From DASXHY01 sp035552155 (lineage in GTDB: Bacteria > Verrucomicrobiota > Verrucomicrobiia > Limisphaerales > DASXHY01), in contig DASZLX010000018.1 in assembly GCA_035552155.1 (NCBI GenBank), positions 186,001 through 250,000 of the forward strand: a DNA stretch of 64,000 nucleotides, given 5' to 3'. The translations under genes were made by a program, and so were the position numbers. Shown here in pieces: positions 40,859 to 49,159 of this stretch (position 1 is the first letter of the stretch; every line of letters starts with the position of its first letter). Below the pieces are notes generated by a model. The model was given only the letters and a program-made list of their open reading frames with translations. It had not been told where the DNA came from and did not search any database.

Positions 40859-43270
40859 ATGAAACAGCCATTGGGAATCGTGGCGGTTCTGTATGCAGGC
40901 GGAGTGCTGCTCGGGAACTATTTCCAGCTTCCCCTGCCCTGCATGGTTGCGACTTCCCTGGCCCTGGCGGCGGGCGCGCTGCTACTTCCGGGATTTCGAC
41001 GATCTTTAATTTTGGTTTTCATCGTATTCGGCGGTTGGGCAAATTTTGTCGGGCATTCCACAATCGTCTCGCCGACGGATTTGCGCGTGATCCTCGCCAA
41101 TGAACCGCAACTCGTGACGGTGCGTGGCACCCTGGTCGAGACGCCCACTGCTCGATATTACACCGACCCAGCGTCCGGGAACTCTTTCAGCACGACGGCG
41201 CGCATCCGGATGATCGCCATCCAACGTGGCACCAATTGGCAACCGGCTTCGGGACAAATCGTCGCCAGCGTGCCGGACCGCCTGTCGGAGAATTTTTTAA
41301 AAAACCGGGAAGTCCAGGTCTACGGCGTCATTGGGCCGCCGCCCAGGCCGATCGCCGAGGGTTTGTTTGATTTCCGCGAGTTTCTTCGCCGCCAGGAAAT
41401 TTATTTCCGGCTCAAAACAGCCCGGCCCAACGATTGGCAGCTGGCCGATTCCCGCAATCTTTCACCTCCGTTAAGTGATCGTTTTAGAAAATGGGCCGAG
41501 GCTGCGCTCGCGTTGGGACAACCTGAGGATGATAAATCGGTGCGGCTCCAACAAGCGCTGTCGCTCGGCGATAAAACGTTTTTGACGGACGAGGCGACCG
41601 AGCCTTTCGTGCGCGCCGCCACCTATCATATATTTGCCGTGGACGGACTGCGCCTGGCCATTCTTTTCAGCATATTCCTCGTGAGCCTCCGCGCGTTGCG
41701 CGTGCCGCGAATGATTTGCGGAATCGTGTTGCTTCCGCTGATCTGGTCCTACGTGGCGCTGACAGGCTGGCCGGCTTCGGCGATCCGGGCGGCGGTAATG
41801 CTGACGATCATCGTTGGCGGATGGGCTCTCCGGAGACCGGTGGATGTGCTCAACTCGCTGTTCGCGGCGGCGTTGATCATCCTGATTTGGCAACCGCAAC
41901 AATTATTTCAAGCCGGCTTTCAGCTCTCGTTTTTTGTCGTGCTGTTCATTTTACTGATAATGCCCTTCTTCGATGGCTGCGTGCAGCGTCTGTTGAAATC
42001 GGATCCGCTGCTGCCCGATGATTTGCGGCCGCGCTGGCAGCGAATGCTGCACACGCCGTTACGTTGCGCGTTGGGCCTGCTCTTTTCTTCATTCGCGGCG
42101 TGGCTTGGTTCCATTCCGCTCGTGGCTTATTATTTTCATATCGTTACGCCCGTCAGCACGGTGGCGAACGTCCTCGCTGTCCCGTTGTGCATTCTCGTGC
42201 TGACCAGCAATTTGATCAGCCTCGTGCTGGCAGGATGGTTTCCGTCGGGCGCGGTGGTGTTGAATTACGCGGGGACGCATTTAATGAATTGGATTCGCGC
42301 GAGCAGCATTTGGTTTGCCGGGCTGCCGGGCGCGTATGCTTACATGCAGGCTCCGAACCTTTTTACCATCGGTCTGTTTTATTTAATCCTGCTCGCGATC
42401 GCCACCGGCTGGCTTTTCAAAGTGGACGGACGTAAATGGAAATTTGCCGCGCTGATTTTTCTCGTTGCTGCCTGGTGCGGACAATGGTGGTTCGGCCAAT
42501 CCGCCACGCGTCTCACAATTCTTCCGCTGAATGGCGGGAGTGTCATTTATTGCGATGCGCCGGGCAACGGAAACGATCTCCTGGTTGATTGCGGCAGCGA
42601 ACGTTCCTTCGCGCCGGTATTGAAACCTTATTTGCAGGCGCAGGGTGTTAATTCGCTGCCGCGGCTTGTGCTCACGCATGGCAGCGAGGGCCAAGTTGGC
42701 GGGTTCAAAAATCTCGAGGCCGAGGTGGCCATCAAAAAAGTTGTTACCAGCCCGGCGCGGTTTCGCTCACCCGTCTATCGGGAAGCCATCGAGCTTTTGA
42801 AAACAACGGCCGGCCGGCAACAGGTCGTCAGCGGCGGGGATGAATTTTCGAATTGGACGGTGCTGCATCCCGTTTCGACAAATTCTTTTTCTCATGCGGA
42901 GGACAATCCGCTGGTCTTGCGCGGCGCATTTCCGGGCGTGCGGGTTTTGCTGTTGTCGAACCTGGGAAGACAGGGCCAGGAAGCGCTGCTCGAACGGGGC
43001 GCGGATTTGCGTGCGGATATCGTGGTGGCCGGTTTGCCCGGGGAGAATGAGCCGTTGAAGGATGCGCTGCTCGAGGCCATTCAGCCCAGGCTCATTGTGA
43101 TTGCGGATTCGGAATCGCCCGTGAACCGGCGGGCAGGTCGCGTTTTGCGCGCACGGCTGGAGAAACGCGGCATCCCGGTTCTCTATACGAGCGAGTTGGG
43201 AGCGGTGAAGATTTCGCTCCGGGGAAATCGTTGGGAAGCGGATACGTTGGATGGGTGGCGCTGGCCTTGA
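40859..43270 (+). CDS. comEC: ComEC/Rec2-family DNA uptake channel
   Basis: The 803-residue protein has the ComEC order. An N-terminal membrane region and DUF4131/OB-like domain comes first (VRGTLVETPTARYYTD to YFRLKTA). The competence channel domain of about 8-10 helices contains HIFAVDGLRLAILFSIFLVSLRALRVP. A C-terminal metallo-beta-lactamase-like domain starts at LTILPLNGGSVIYCDAPG. In natural transformation ComEC moves single-stranded DNA across the inner membrane. The usual HxxxDH metal motif is lost here (LTHGSEGQVGG), and the channel motif has Arg in place of the usual His (DGLRL). The gene is intact. Confidence 0.9.
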   Translation: MKQPLGIVAVLYAGGVLLGNYFQLPLPCMVATSLALAAGALLLPGFRRSLILVFIVFGGWANFVGHSTIVSPTDLRVILANEPQLVTVRGTLVETPTARYYTDPASGNSFSTTARIRMIAIQRGTNWQPASGQIVASVPDRLSENFLKNREVQVYGVIGPPPRPIAEGLFDFREFLRRQEIYFRLKTARPNDWQLADSRNLSPPLSDRFRKWAEAALALGQPEDDKSVRLQQALSLGDKTFLTDEATEPFVRAATYHIFAVDGLRLAILFSIFLVSLRALRVPRMICGIVLLPLIWSYVALTGWPASAIRAAVMLTIIVGGWALRRPVDVLNSLFAAALIILIWQPQQLFQAGFQLSFFVVLFILLIMPFFDGCVQRLLKSDPLLPDDLRPRWQRMLHTPLRCALGLLFSSFAAWLGSIPLVAYYFHIVTPVSTVANVLAVPLCILVLTSNLISLVLAGWFPSGAVVLNYAGTHLMNWIRASSIWFAGLPGAYAYMQAPNLFTIGLFYLILLAIATGWLFKVDGRKWKFAALIFLVAAWCGQWWFGQSATRLTILPLNGGSVIYCDAPGNGNDLLVDCGSERSFAPVLKPYLQAQGVNSLPRLVLTHGSEGQVGGFKNLEAEVAIKKVVTSPARFRSPVYREAIELLKTTAGRQQVVSGGDEFSNWTVLHPVSTNSFSHAEDNPLVLRGAFPGVRVLLLSNLGRQGQEALLERGADLRADIVVAGLPGENEPLKDALLEAIQPRLIVIADSESPVNRRAGRVLRARLEKRGIPVLYTSELGAVKISLRGNRWEADTLDGWRWP

Positions 43271-43314
43271 GAAGCTGGTGATTCGCTCCCCCCGCTCTGG
43301 TTGGAGGATTCAAA

Positions 43315-43369
43315 GGCCCTCACCCCGGCCCTCTCCCATCGGATGGGAGAGGGAGAAGTTGTTCCAGCG
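43315..43369. repeat. Palindromic repeat, second copy of the MMPL-inserted element
   Basis: Matches 11608-11662 at 53 of 55 bases, with the hairpin CCCTCTCCCATC/GGATGGGAGAGGG. Here it lies between the converging comEC and rplS genes. Confidence 0.85.
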
Positions 43370-43427
43370 TTGGAAGGAAATCCAGGATGCGAGTGGCGCG
43401 CCGCAGCCACATCGGCGGAAATAATAC

Positions 43428-43460
43428 AGCGCCGCGAATCCGTTTCAAATTCGCGGCGCT
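43428..43460. terminator. Possible bidirectional terminator between comEC and rplS
   Basis: Perfect 12-bp stem, AGCGCCGCGAAT (43428-43439) with ATTCGCGGCGCT (43449-43460), 9-nt loop. Flanks are AT-rich but lack a long T-run on either strand, so its strength is uncertain. Confidence 0.5.
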
Positions 43461-43490
43461 ATTGAAAACTTAAAGGCTGTCTACGCGAGA

Positions 43491-43871
43491 TTAAGCCTTG
43501 GCCGGAGCGGCTGCAGCTTTGTTCTCTTTTTCCTTCACCAGCGTGGCACCCTTGCCGAGGCGCTTGCGAAGGTAGGTCAGTTTGGCGCGGCGCACGGAAC
43601 CTTTGCGCTCGATTTCGATCTTGTCGACGCGGGGCGAGTGCACCGGGAAAATGCGTTCCACGCCTTCGCCATAGCTGATGCGGCGGACGGTGAAGGTCTC
43701 GTTCAAGCCGCGCCCGCGCATGCCGATGACGACGCCGGCGAAAATCTGGATGCGTTCCTTGTCGCCTTCCACGACTTTGGTGTGCACGCGCACGCTGTCA
43801 CCCACGTTGAAATCCGTCCGCTCTTTGCGGAATTGTTCTGAATGAATTTTTTCAAGTAATGCCTGGTTCAT
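43491..43871 (-). CDS. rplS: 50S ribosomal protein bL19
   Basis: The 126-residue product matches bL19: DFNVGDSVRVHTKVVEGDKERIQIFAGVVI, RGLNETFTVRRISYGEGVERIFP and KIEIERKGSVRRAKLTYLRKRLGK. A short Lys/Ala-rich tail (ENKAAAAPAKA) extends the usual end. It sits at the 30S-50S interface. It is the last gene of the rpsP-khpA-trmD-rplS set. Confidence 0.97.
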   Translation of the reverse strand: MNQALLEKIHSEQFRKERTDFNVGDSVRVHTKVVEGDKERIQIFAGVVIGMRGRGLNETFTVRRISYGEGVERIFPVHSPRVDKIEIERKGSVRRAKLTYLRKRLGKGATLVKEKENKAAAAPAKA

Positions 43872-43910
43872 AAAATTAGTGATATGTTACGAGTGATGAG
43901 TGACAAGTTG

Positions 43911-44585
43911 TCATTTCATCAAATCTGGTCTTCTTTCTTTTGTCCGTTGTTTCGCCTGCGCGGCGCGCCATTTGGCGATTTCCGCGTGGTTGCCGGACAG
44001 CAACACTTCGGGGATTTTCATCCCGCGAAATTCCGCCGGCCGCGTGTATTGCGGATATTCCAGCCCCGGCCCGTCCGCGCTGAACGATTCTTCCTTCGAG
44101 CTTTCGTCATCGCCCAAGACCCCCGGCAGCAGCCGCACCACCGCATCAATTACCACCATCGCCGGCAACGCGCCGTTCGTCAGCACGTAATCGCCGATGG
44201 ACAATTCGTCGTCCGCCAGTTCCTCGCGAATCCGCTCGTCGAACCCTTCGTAATGGCCAGTCACGAGCAACAAATCCGTTTGCTGCGATAATTCGCGCGC
44301 GACGGCCTGGTTGAAGGGCCGGCCCGAGGGCGAAAGCAGAATGACACGCGTCGTTTCCCGCGCAATCGCTTCCACCGCTTCAAAGATCGGCTCAGGTTTC
44401 AACAACATGCCCGGGCCACCGCCGAATGGACGGTCATCCACCGTTTTATGCCGGTCGTGGGTGTAATCCCGCAACTGATGGATCTTCAAATCCAACAACC
44501 CGACATCCCGCGCCCGCTTGATGATGCTCTCATCCAGCGGCCCGGCGAACATCGCCGGAAACAAGGTGAGCACGTCAATCTTCAT
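43911..44585 (-). CDS. trmD: tRNA (guanine-N1)-methyltransferase
   Basis: The 224-residue product matches TrmD: MKIDVLTLFPAMFAGPLDESI, the knot region RPFGGGPGMLLKPEPIFEA, LLVTGHYEGFDERI and LSIGDYVLTNGALPAMVVIDAV. It methylates G37 of tRNAs to prevent frameshifting. It lies between khpA and rplS; rimM, usual just before trmD, is absent and a palindromic repeat fills the space. Confidence 0.97.
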   Translation of the reverse strand: MKIDVLTLFPAMFAGPLDESIIKRARDVGLLDLKIHQLRDYTHDRHKTVDDRPFGGGPGMLLKPEPIFEAVEAIARETTRVILLSPSGRPFNQAVARELSQQTDLLLVTGHYEGFDERIREELADDELSIGDYVLTNGALPAMVVIDAVVRLLPGVLGDDESSKEESFSADGPGLEYPQYTRPAEFRGMKIPEVLLSGNHAEIAKWRAAQAKQRTKERRPDLMK

Positions 44586-44586
44586 C

Positions 44587-44653
44587 TGTAGCGGCGCCGC
44601 ACTTTCTTTCGCGGCTCGCCGGTTTTGTCCGGCGGTCGCAGACCGCCGCTACA
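44587..44653. repeat. GTAGCGGCG/CGCCGCTAC inverted repeat
   Basis: Starts TGTAGCGGCG and ends CGCCGCTACA, with internal smaller hairpins (GGTCGCAGACC). It shares its ends with elements at 14590 and within rnpB. It occupies the whole khpA-trmD gap. Confidence 0.75.
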
Positions 44654-44655
44654 AT

Positions 44656-44895
44656 TCATGCCCGGTCTTCCACGATTTCCACCGTGCAGCGCATTCCCTT
44701 TTTTGCGCTGCCGGCCAGCAACAGCGACCGAATCGCGTTGATGGTCATGCCCTGGCGGCCAATAATTTTTCCCACGTCCTGCGGGTCGAGCCGCAGTTCA
44801 AACACCGTGGTCCCTTCGCGCTCGACCGGCGTGATCGTGACGGCGTCGGGGTGTTGCACGAGTCCTTTAACGACATACTCGAGAAAGGCCTGCAT
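44656..44895 (-). CDS. khpA: KH-domain RNA-binding protein
   Basis: A 79-residue single KH protein: MQAFLEYVVKGLVQHPDAV, then the KH core VGKIIGRQGMTINAIRSLL with the GxxG loop (GRQG). KhpA partners with KhpB in RNA binding and cell-size control in Firmicutes; the gene commonly follows rpsP, as here. Confidence 0.93.
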   Translation of the reverse strand: MQAFLEYVVKGLVQHPDAVTITPVEREGTTVFELRLDPQDVGKIIGRQGMTINAIRSLLLAGSAKKGMRCTVEIVEDRA

Positions 44896-44897
44896 AC

Positions 44898-44988
44898 AAT
44901 TAAAAATTAAAAGTTAAAAATGCAAAAACGGGGAGCGAAACATCCGGCCGCGCTCCGATTTTTAATTTTGCATTTTTCATTTTAAATT
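44898..44988. repeat. AT-rich inverted repeat between khpA and rpsP
   Basis: Left arm 44898-44927 (AATTAAAA... AATGCAAAA) and right arm 44966-44988 (TTTTGCATTTTTCATTTTAAATT read in two parts) are near complements, with an inner GGAGCG/CGCTCC stem. The right arm overlaps the rpsP stop codon. Confidence 0.7.
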
Positions 44989-45244
44989 AAGCGGCGGCCG
45001 GGGCGGCTTTGCCCGCCTTCTTCAGAAAGCTGGCCACGGTATCGCTCGGCTGCGCGCCCTTGCTGAGCCAGTAATTGGCGCGGTCGAGGTTGAGGGTGAA
45101 ATTGTCACCTTTTTTCAACGGCTGATAGGTGCCGATTTCCTCGATGAACTTGCCGTCACGAGGACTGCGGCCATCGGCCACAACAATACGGAAGACCGGC
45201 AAATTTTTCGTGCCGACCCGCTTCATGCGAATTTTAACTGCCAT
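44987..45244 (-). CDS. rpsP: 30S ribosomal protein bS16
   Basis: The 85-residue product matches bS16: MAVKIRMKRVGTKNLPVFRIVVADGRSPRDGKFIEEIG in order, then YQPLKKGDNFTLNLDRANYWLSKGAQPSDTV. It is an assembly protein of the 30S body and the first gene of the rpsP-khpA-trmD-rplS set. ATG at 45244. Confidence 0.97.
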   Translation of the reverse strand: MAVKIRMKRVGTKNLPVFRIVVADGRSPRDGKFIEEIGTYQPLKKGDNFTLNLDRANYWLSKGAQPSDTVASFLKKAGKAAPAAA

Positions 45245-45460
45245 AAATCAATCGTTTCCACTCGTGGCAAATTTGCCACAAACTTCAGGGTTTTTCCCAA
45301 AAAGAGCGCAAAGCGTAATCACGCGCTCCGGCCTTTGCAAGTGTTGTTTTTGGGTATTTTGCGCCACGGACTACCAGAGTGCCACGCGGGCCTCAGAAAG
45401 TCTCTTTACGCTGTCAAACGCACCTGCAACTTGCCGCCGGGACGGCAGCGCTCCCAGAGG

Positions 45461-47497
45461 TCAAACCGGCGCGGGAGCGGGACTGCCGAGGCCACCGGGC
45501 AGCTTGGGCGGCGTGGGCTTGGCGGGCGTTTCCGGCAACGGCGTGCCAGCGGGCGCGCCATGCGGCGGATCGACCTGCGGCGGAGGCGTGGGCGGCGTGA
45601 ATTTGCCCGTGCGGACAATTTCTTCGACCTGCGAACCTTCGAGGGTTTCGAATTCCAGGAGCGACTTCGCGATTATCTCGAGCTTGTCGAGGTGGCCCAT
45701 GATGAGGTCCTTGGCAATCTTATACTGCTCGTCGATGATGCGTTTGATTTCAGCATCGATTTGGCGCGCGGTATCTTCGCTGTAAACCTTGGAGCGCCCC
45801 ATTTCGCGGCCCAGGAAAACGTACTCGTCATTGTCGCCGTACTGGACCATGCCCAATTTATCGCTCATGCCATATTCGCAAACCATGGCGCGGGCGATTT
45901 TTGTGCCCTGCTGGATGTCCATGGCGGCGCCGGTGGAAATATCCTCAGAAACAATTTCCTCCGCGATGCGGCCGCCCATGATCATGGCGACGTCATCGAG
46001 CATTTCCTTGCGGCGGCGGCTGAGCACGTCCTGTTTGGGCAGCGACATGGTGGAGCCGAGCGACTGGCCGCGCGGGATGATGGTGACCTTGTGCAACGGA
46101 TGCGTGTGTTGGAGCAGCACGTTGACGATGGCATGGCCGGCTTCGTGCCAGGCGGTATATTTCTTTTCCTGATCGGTCATGGCGAGGCTGCGCCGTTCGC
46201 GGCCCCAGCGGACCTTGTCCCGAGCTTCTTCAAGCTCTTTCATGCCGACCGCTTTTTTATTGGTGCTGGCGGCCAGCAACGCGGCTTCGTTCAAAAGATT
46301 GGCAAGTTCAGCGCCGGAGAAACCGGGCGTGCCGCGCGCGATGATGGACAAATCAACTCCGGGCGCGAGCTTCACATTCTTCGCGTGAACCTTCAAAATC
46401 CCTTCGCGTCCGCGGACGTCGGGCAAATTCACCGTGACCTGCCGGTCAAAACGGCCGGGCCGCAGCAACGCGGGATCCAGCACATCGGGCCGGTTGGTGG
46501 CGGCGATGATAATGATACCTTCCTGCGTATCAAATCCGTCCATCTCGACGAGCAACGCGTTCAAGGTCTGCTCGCGTTCGTCGTTGCCGCCGCCGAGGCC
46601 ATGGCCGCGCGAACGGCCGACTGCGTCGATTTCATCGATGAACACCAGGCACGGAGTATTCTTGCGGGCCTGTTCGAACATGTCGCGCACGCGGCTGGCG
46701 CCGACGCCGACAAACATTTCGACGAAATCCGAACCGCTGATGCTGAAAAACGCGGCGTCGGCTTCCCCGGCGATCGCTTTGGCGAGCAGGGTTTTGCCGG
46801 TGCCGGGAGGGCCGATCATCAGCACGCCCTTGGGAATGCGGCCGCCGAGGCGTTGAAATTTTTTCGGGTCTTTGAGGAACTCGACGAGCTCGGAAACTTC
46901 TTCGATGGCTTCCTCGATGCCGGCGACGTCTTTGAACGTGGTTTTATTCCGTTCCTTGGCGAGCAGGCGGGCCTTGCTCTTGCCGAAACTCAATGCGCCT
47001 TTGCCGGCCATCTTGATTTGGCGGATGAAGAAGAACCAGATGAACCCGCCGATGAGCAGAATCGGCAGCAGCGTCATCATGACGCTCAACAGCATTGTGT
47101 TCGGCTCCTTGACTTCGACCCCGGGGAGTTTGGACAGCTTATCGACCATCGAGTCGGTCAGCAGCATTTTGACGTGGAAGGGCATCAGGGCGGCGGGGCT
47201 CTTCGGGTCGGTGGGTTTCTCCGAAGTCGTCTTGTATTTGCCGACAATGTCGTAAATGTTCGACTGCGGATTGGGATTGACCGTCGCGGTGTCAATTAAG
47301 CCCGCGTCCACTTTGGCCAAAAAATCGGCGGGTTTGATGGCGTCAACCGGCGGGGTCATCTGGTTGCGGAAAAGAACGAGGGCCAGAATGCCGCCAATGA
47401 TGACAATCCACACGATCCAGGTTTTCGGAGGGACGCGAAACTCGCCGTTCTTCCTCGGGTCCTTGTCGTCGTTATTAATTTTATTCTCGTCAGACAT
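45461..47497 (-). CDS. ftsH: ATP-dependent membrane zinc protease
   Basis: The 678-residue protein has two N-terminal helices (WIVWIVIIGGILALVLF and MMTLLPILLIGGFIWFFFI) around a periplasmic domain. The AAA module follows (Walker A GPPGTGKTLLAKA, Walker B LVFIDEIDAVG, SRH ATNRPDVLDPALLRPGRFDRQ), then the M41 protease with zinc site HEAGHAIVN and a later Asp/Glu ligand region. The last ~45 residues are a proline-rich tail (TPPTPPPQVDPPHG onward), longer than usual. It degrades damaged or regulatory membrane proteins. tilS lies directly upstream, a common order. Confidence 0.97.
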   Translation of the reverse strand: MSDENKINNDDKDPRKNGEFRVPPKTWIVWIVIIGGILALVLFRNQMTPPVDAIKPADFLAKVDAGLIDTATVNPNPQSNIYDIVGKYKTTSEKPTDPKSPAALMPFHVKMLLTDSMVDKLSKLPGVEVKEPNTMLLSVMMTLLPILLIGGFIWFFFIRQIKMAGKGALSFGKSKARLLAKERNKTTFKDVAGIEEAIEEVSELVEFLKDPKKFQRLGGRIPKGVLMIGPPGTGKTLLAKAIAGEADAAFFSISGSDFVEMFVGVGASRVRDMFEQARKNTPCLVFIDEIDAVGRSRGHGLGGGNDEREQTLNALLVEMDGFDTQEGIIIIAATNRPDVLDPALLRPGRFDRQVTVNLPDVRGREGILKVHAKNVKLAPGVDLSIIARGTPGFSGAELANLLNEAALLAASTNKKAVGMKELEEARDKVRWGRERRSLAMTDQEKKYTAWHEAGHAIVNVLLQHTHPLHKVTIIPRGQSLGSTMSLPKQDVLSRRRKEMLDDVAMIMGGRIAEEIVSEDISTGAAMDIQQGTKIARAMVCEYGMSDKLGMVQYGDNDEYVFLGREMGRSKVYSEDTARQIDAEIKRIIDEQYKIAKDLIMGHLDKLEIIAKSLLEFETLEGSQVEEIVRTGKFTPPTPPPQVDPPHGAPAGTPLPETPAKPTPPKLPGGLGSPAPAPV

Positions 47498-47563
47498 TTT
47501 ATTTTCTTAAAGCTGCGCCAACCTAACATGATGGGCAGAAACCCGCAACCGCCTGTTTCACCC

Positions 47564-48955
47564 CTATTTCCATTGCCATGTTAGCCTGCGCGCGGTGGCT
47601 GATGTAAGCTTAAACTGTTCCGAAATCCGCACGTCTTCAACCCAAAATACTTCATTTTTGAGGGTAACCGCCACAATTAATTGATGCCGCCGGGCACGGG
47701 GAATCTTCTGATTTACGAAGAAATCCTGCAATTTGACGGATTTTTCCATGCCGATGGGCTGAAAACGATCCCCCGGCTGCCAGTGACGCAGCACGATGCC
47801 GGGGCCGATTTTGTCGGCGTCGAAAAGCTCTTTTCGACGATGCGGACGGGGACGACGGACGGTCTTTTGTGGGCCAATCTCCCACGAAATTTTCCGCCCG
47901 GCAAAATCCGCCTGTCCTGCCCTGCCTTGTAGAGCGATTTTCAGCTCGTCCGTTTTTGGCGCGATTACGGGAGCGTTTTGGAAACGCAATTGTCCGTTCG
48001 CGTCACAAATCACGGCGACCTGCGGGACCACGGTGAATGGTTTTCCGGGTGAAATTCGCAGGCGTTCCACCAGGGCGAAATCGGCAGGAATTCCGAGTTT
48101 CAATAATTGTGATTGAAGGCAACGGCGCTGCAGGGCCAGGGGAAGTTTTTGAAAAGCAATTTTTGAAATTGTGACACGGGCGGGCACAAGGCCCGCGGCG
48201 CTACGCTGCCAGTCTTCCGCCATCCCGCTCACGAAGTCGGATTCGGCCTTGAGGATGTCCATGACGCGCAGGATGGTCCGCGAAAGCGCGGGCTGATACT
48301 TGCGCCGGAGCAGCGGCAATAATTCGCAACGGATGAGGTTGCGCTGGATATCGAGCGACTCGTTGCTGGCGTCTTCGCGGAAACGAATTTTTTTTTCGCG
48401 AGCGTAATCGTGCAGCGATTCTTTCGACTGGCCGAGCAGCGGGCGGGTCAATTGAATCGCGGGATTCGCGGGCGATGAGCTGCGCCATTTCATGCCCGCG
48501 AGTCCTTCACTGCCGCTGCCGCGCAACAATCGCAAAAAAAACAGCTCGACCTGGTCGTCGGCGTGATGAGCCAGGGCGATGCAGGAAATTTTCAATTGCG
48601 CGGCGGTTCGGGCGAGAAATTCGTGGCGCGCTTTGCGCGCGGCCATTTCGAGCGAGAGCCGGCCGGTGTGGGCAATTTTTTTGACATCGGCGCAACCGGT
48701 GATCATCGGTACGCCGAATTTTTTTGCGGCGCGCGCGACGAGACGCTCATCTGCATCGCTGCTGCGGCCGCGCAGTTGATGATTGAGATGCGCGACCGTG
48801 AGATGCCATTGATTCTCACGGGACAGCTCGTGAAGAACGTGGAACAAAATCATGGAATCCACGCCGCCGGAGACGGCGACCAGGATTTTTTGGCCGCGCC
48901 GGAAAAGTTTGCGCGCGCAGATGGATTGGCCGATTTGCTCCGGCAGGTTGCTCAC
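47564..48955 (-). CDS. tilS: tRNA(Ile)-lysidine synthetase
   Basis: The 463-residue protein has the PP-loop LVAVSGGVDSMILFHVL, then HLNHQLRGRSSDADERLV and CIALAHHADDQVELFFLRLLRGSG. A TilS substrate-binding middle and a C-terminal domain (GPGIVLRHWQPGDRFQPIGM, KLQDFFVNQKIPRARR) follow. It converts C34 of tRNA-Ile2 (CAU) to lysidine so that AUA is read as Ile. The start is GTG 48955. An in-frame repeat-derived stretch (SAAGLVPARVTI) sits in the middle domain; see 48173. ftsH lies 66 bp downstream. Confidence 0.94.
   Translation of the reverse strand: MSNLPEQIGQSICARKLFRRGQKILVAVSGGVDSMILFHVLHELSRENQWHLTVAHLNHQLRGRSSDADERLVARAAKKFGVPMITGCADVKKIAHTGRLSLEMAARKARHEFLARTAAQLKISCIALAHHADDQVELFFLRLLRGSGSEGLAGMKWRSSSPANPAIQLTRPLLGQSKESLHDYAREKKIRFREDASNESLDIQRNLIRCELLPLLRRKYQPALSRTILRVMDILKAESDFVSGMAEDWQRSAAGLVPARVTISKIAFQKLPLALQRRCLQSQLLKLGIPADFALVERLRISPGKPFTVVPQVAVICDANGQLRFQNAPVIAPKTDELKIALQGRAGQADFAGRKISWEIGPQKTVRRPRPHRRKELFDADKIGPGIVLRHWQPGDRFQPIGMEKSVKLQDFFVNQKIPRARRHQLIVAVTLKNEVFWVEDVRISEQFKLTSATARRLTWQWK
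48173..48205. repeat. Palindromic repeat in frame inside tilS
   Basis: Hairpin GCGGGC-ACAAG-GCCCGC (48180-48196) flanked by GACACGG and GGCGCTAC. On the coding strand it reads GTAGCGCCGCGGGCC..., sharing the GTAGCG box with the elements at 44587 and in rnpB, and encodes SAAGLVPARV. Confidence 0.6.
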
Positions 48956-49159
48956 GCGGAGGATGCTATCGCATTCAGAAAACCGGGCAAGGTGAACGAT
49001 GGTTGCAGTTTATGCTTTATTGCGCAGGGCTAGCGGCGTAAGCGTGAATGGCACCTATTGGCCGCAGATTCCGTCCGCTGAACGCGCGTCCCTACCCACC
49101 GATTTGGGCCGCTGCTTTCGCCACGCTGCGGCGCGACAAGTAGAATTCTTGCTCGCTAA

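Noticed and set aside
45335..47299. Plus-strand open frame of 654 codons opposite ftsH
   Set aside because: ftsH on the minus strand has every family motif; the plus frame is a GC-driven antisense shadow with no recognisable domain.
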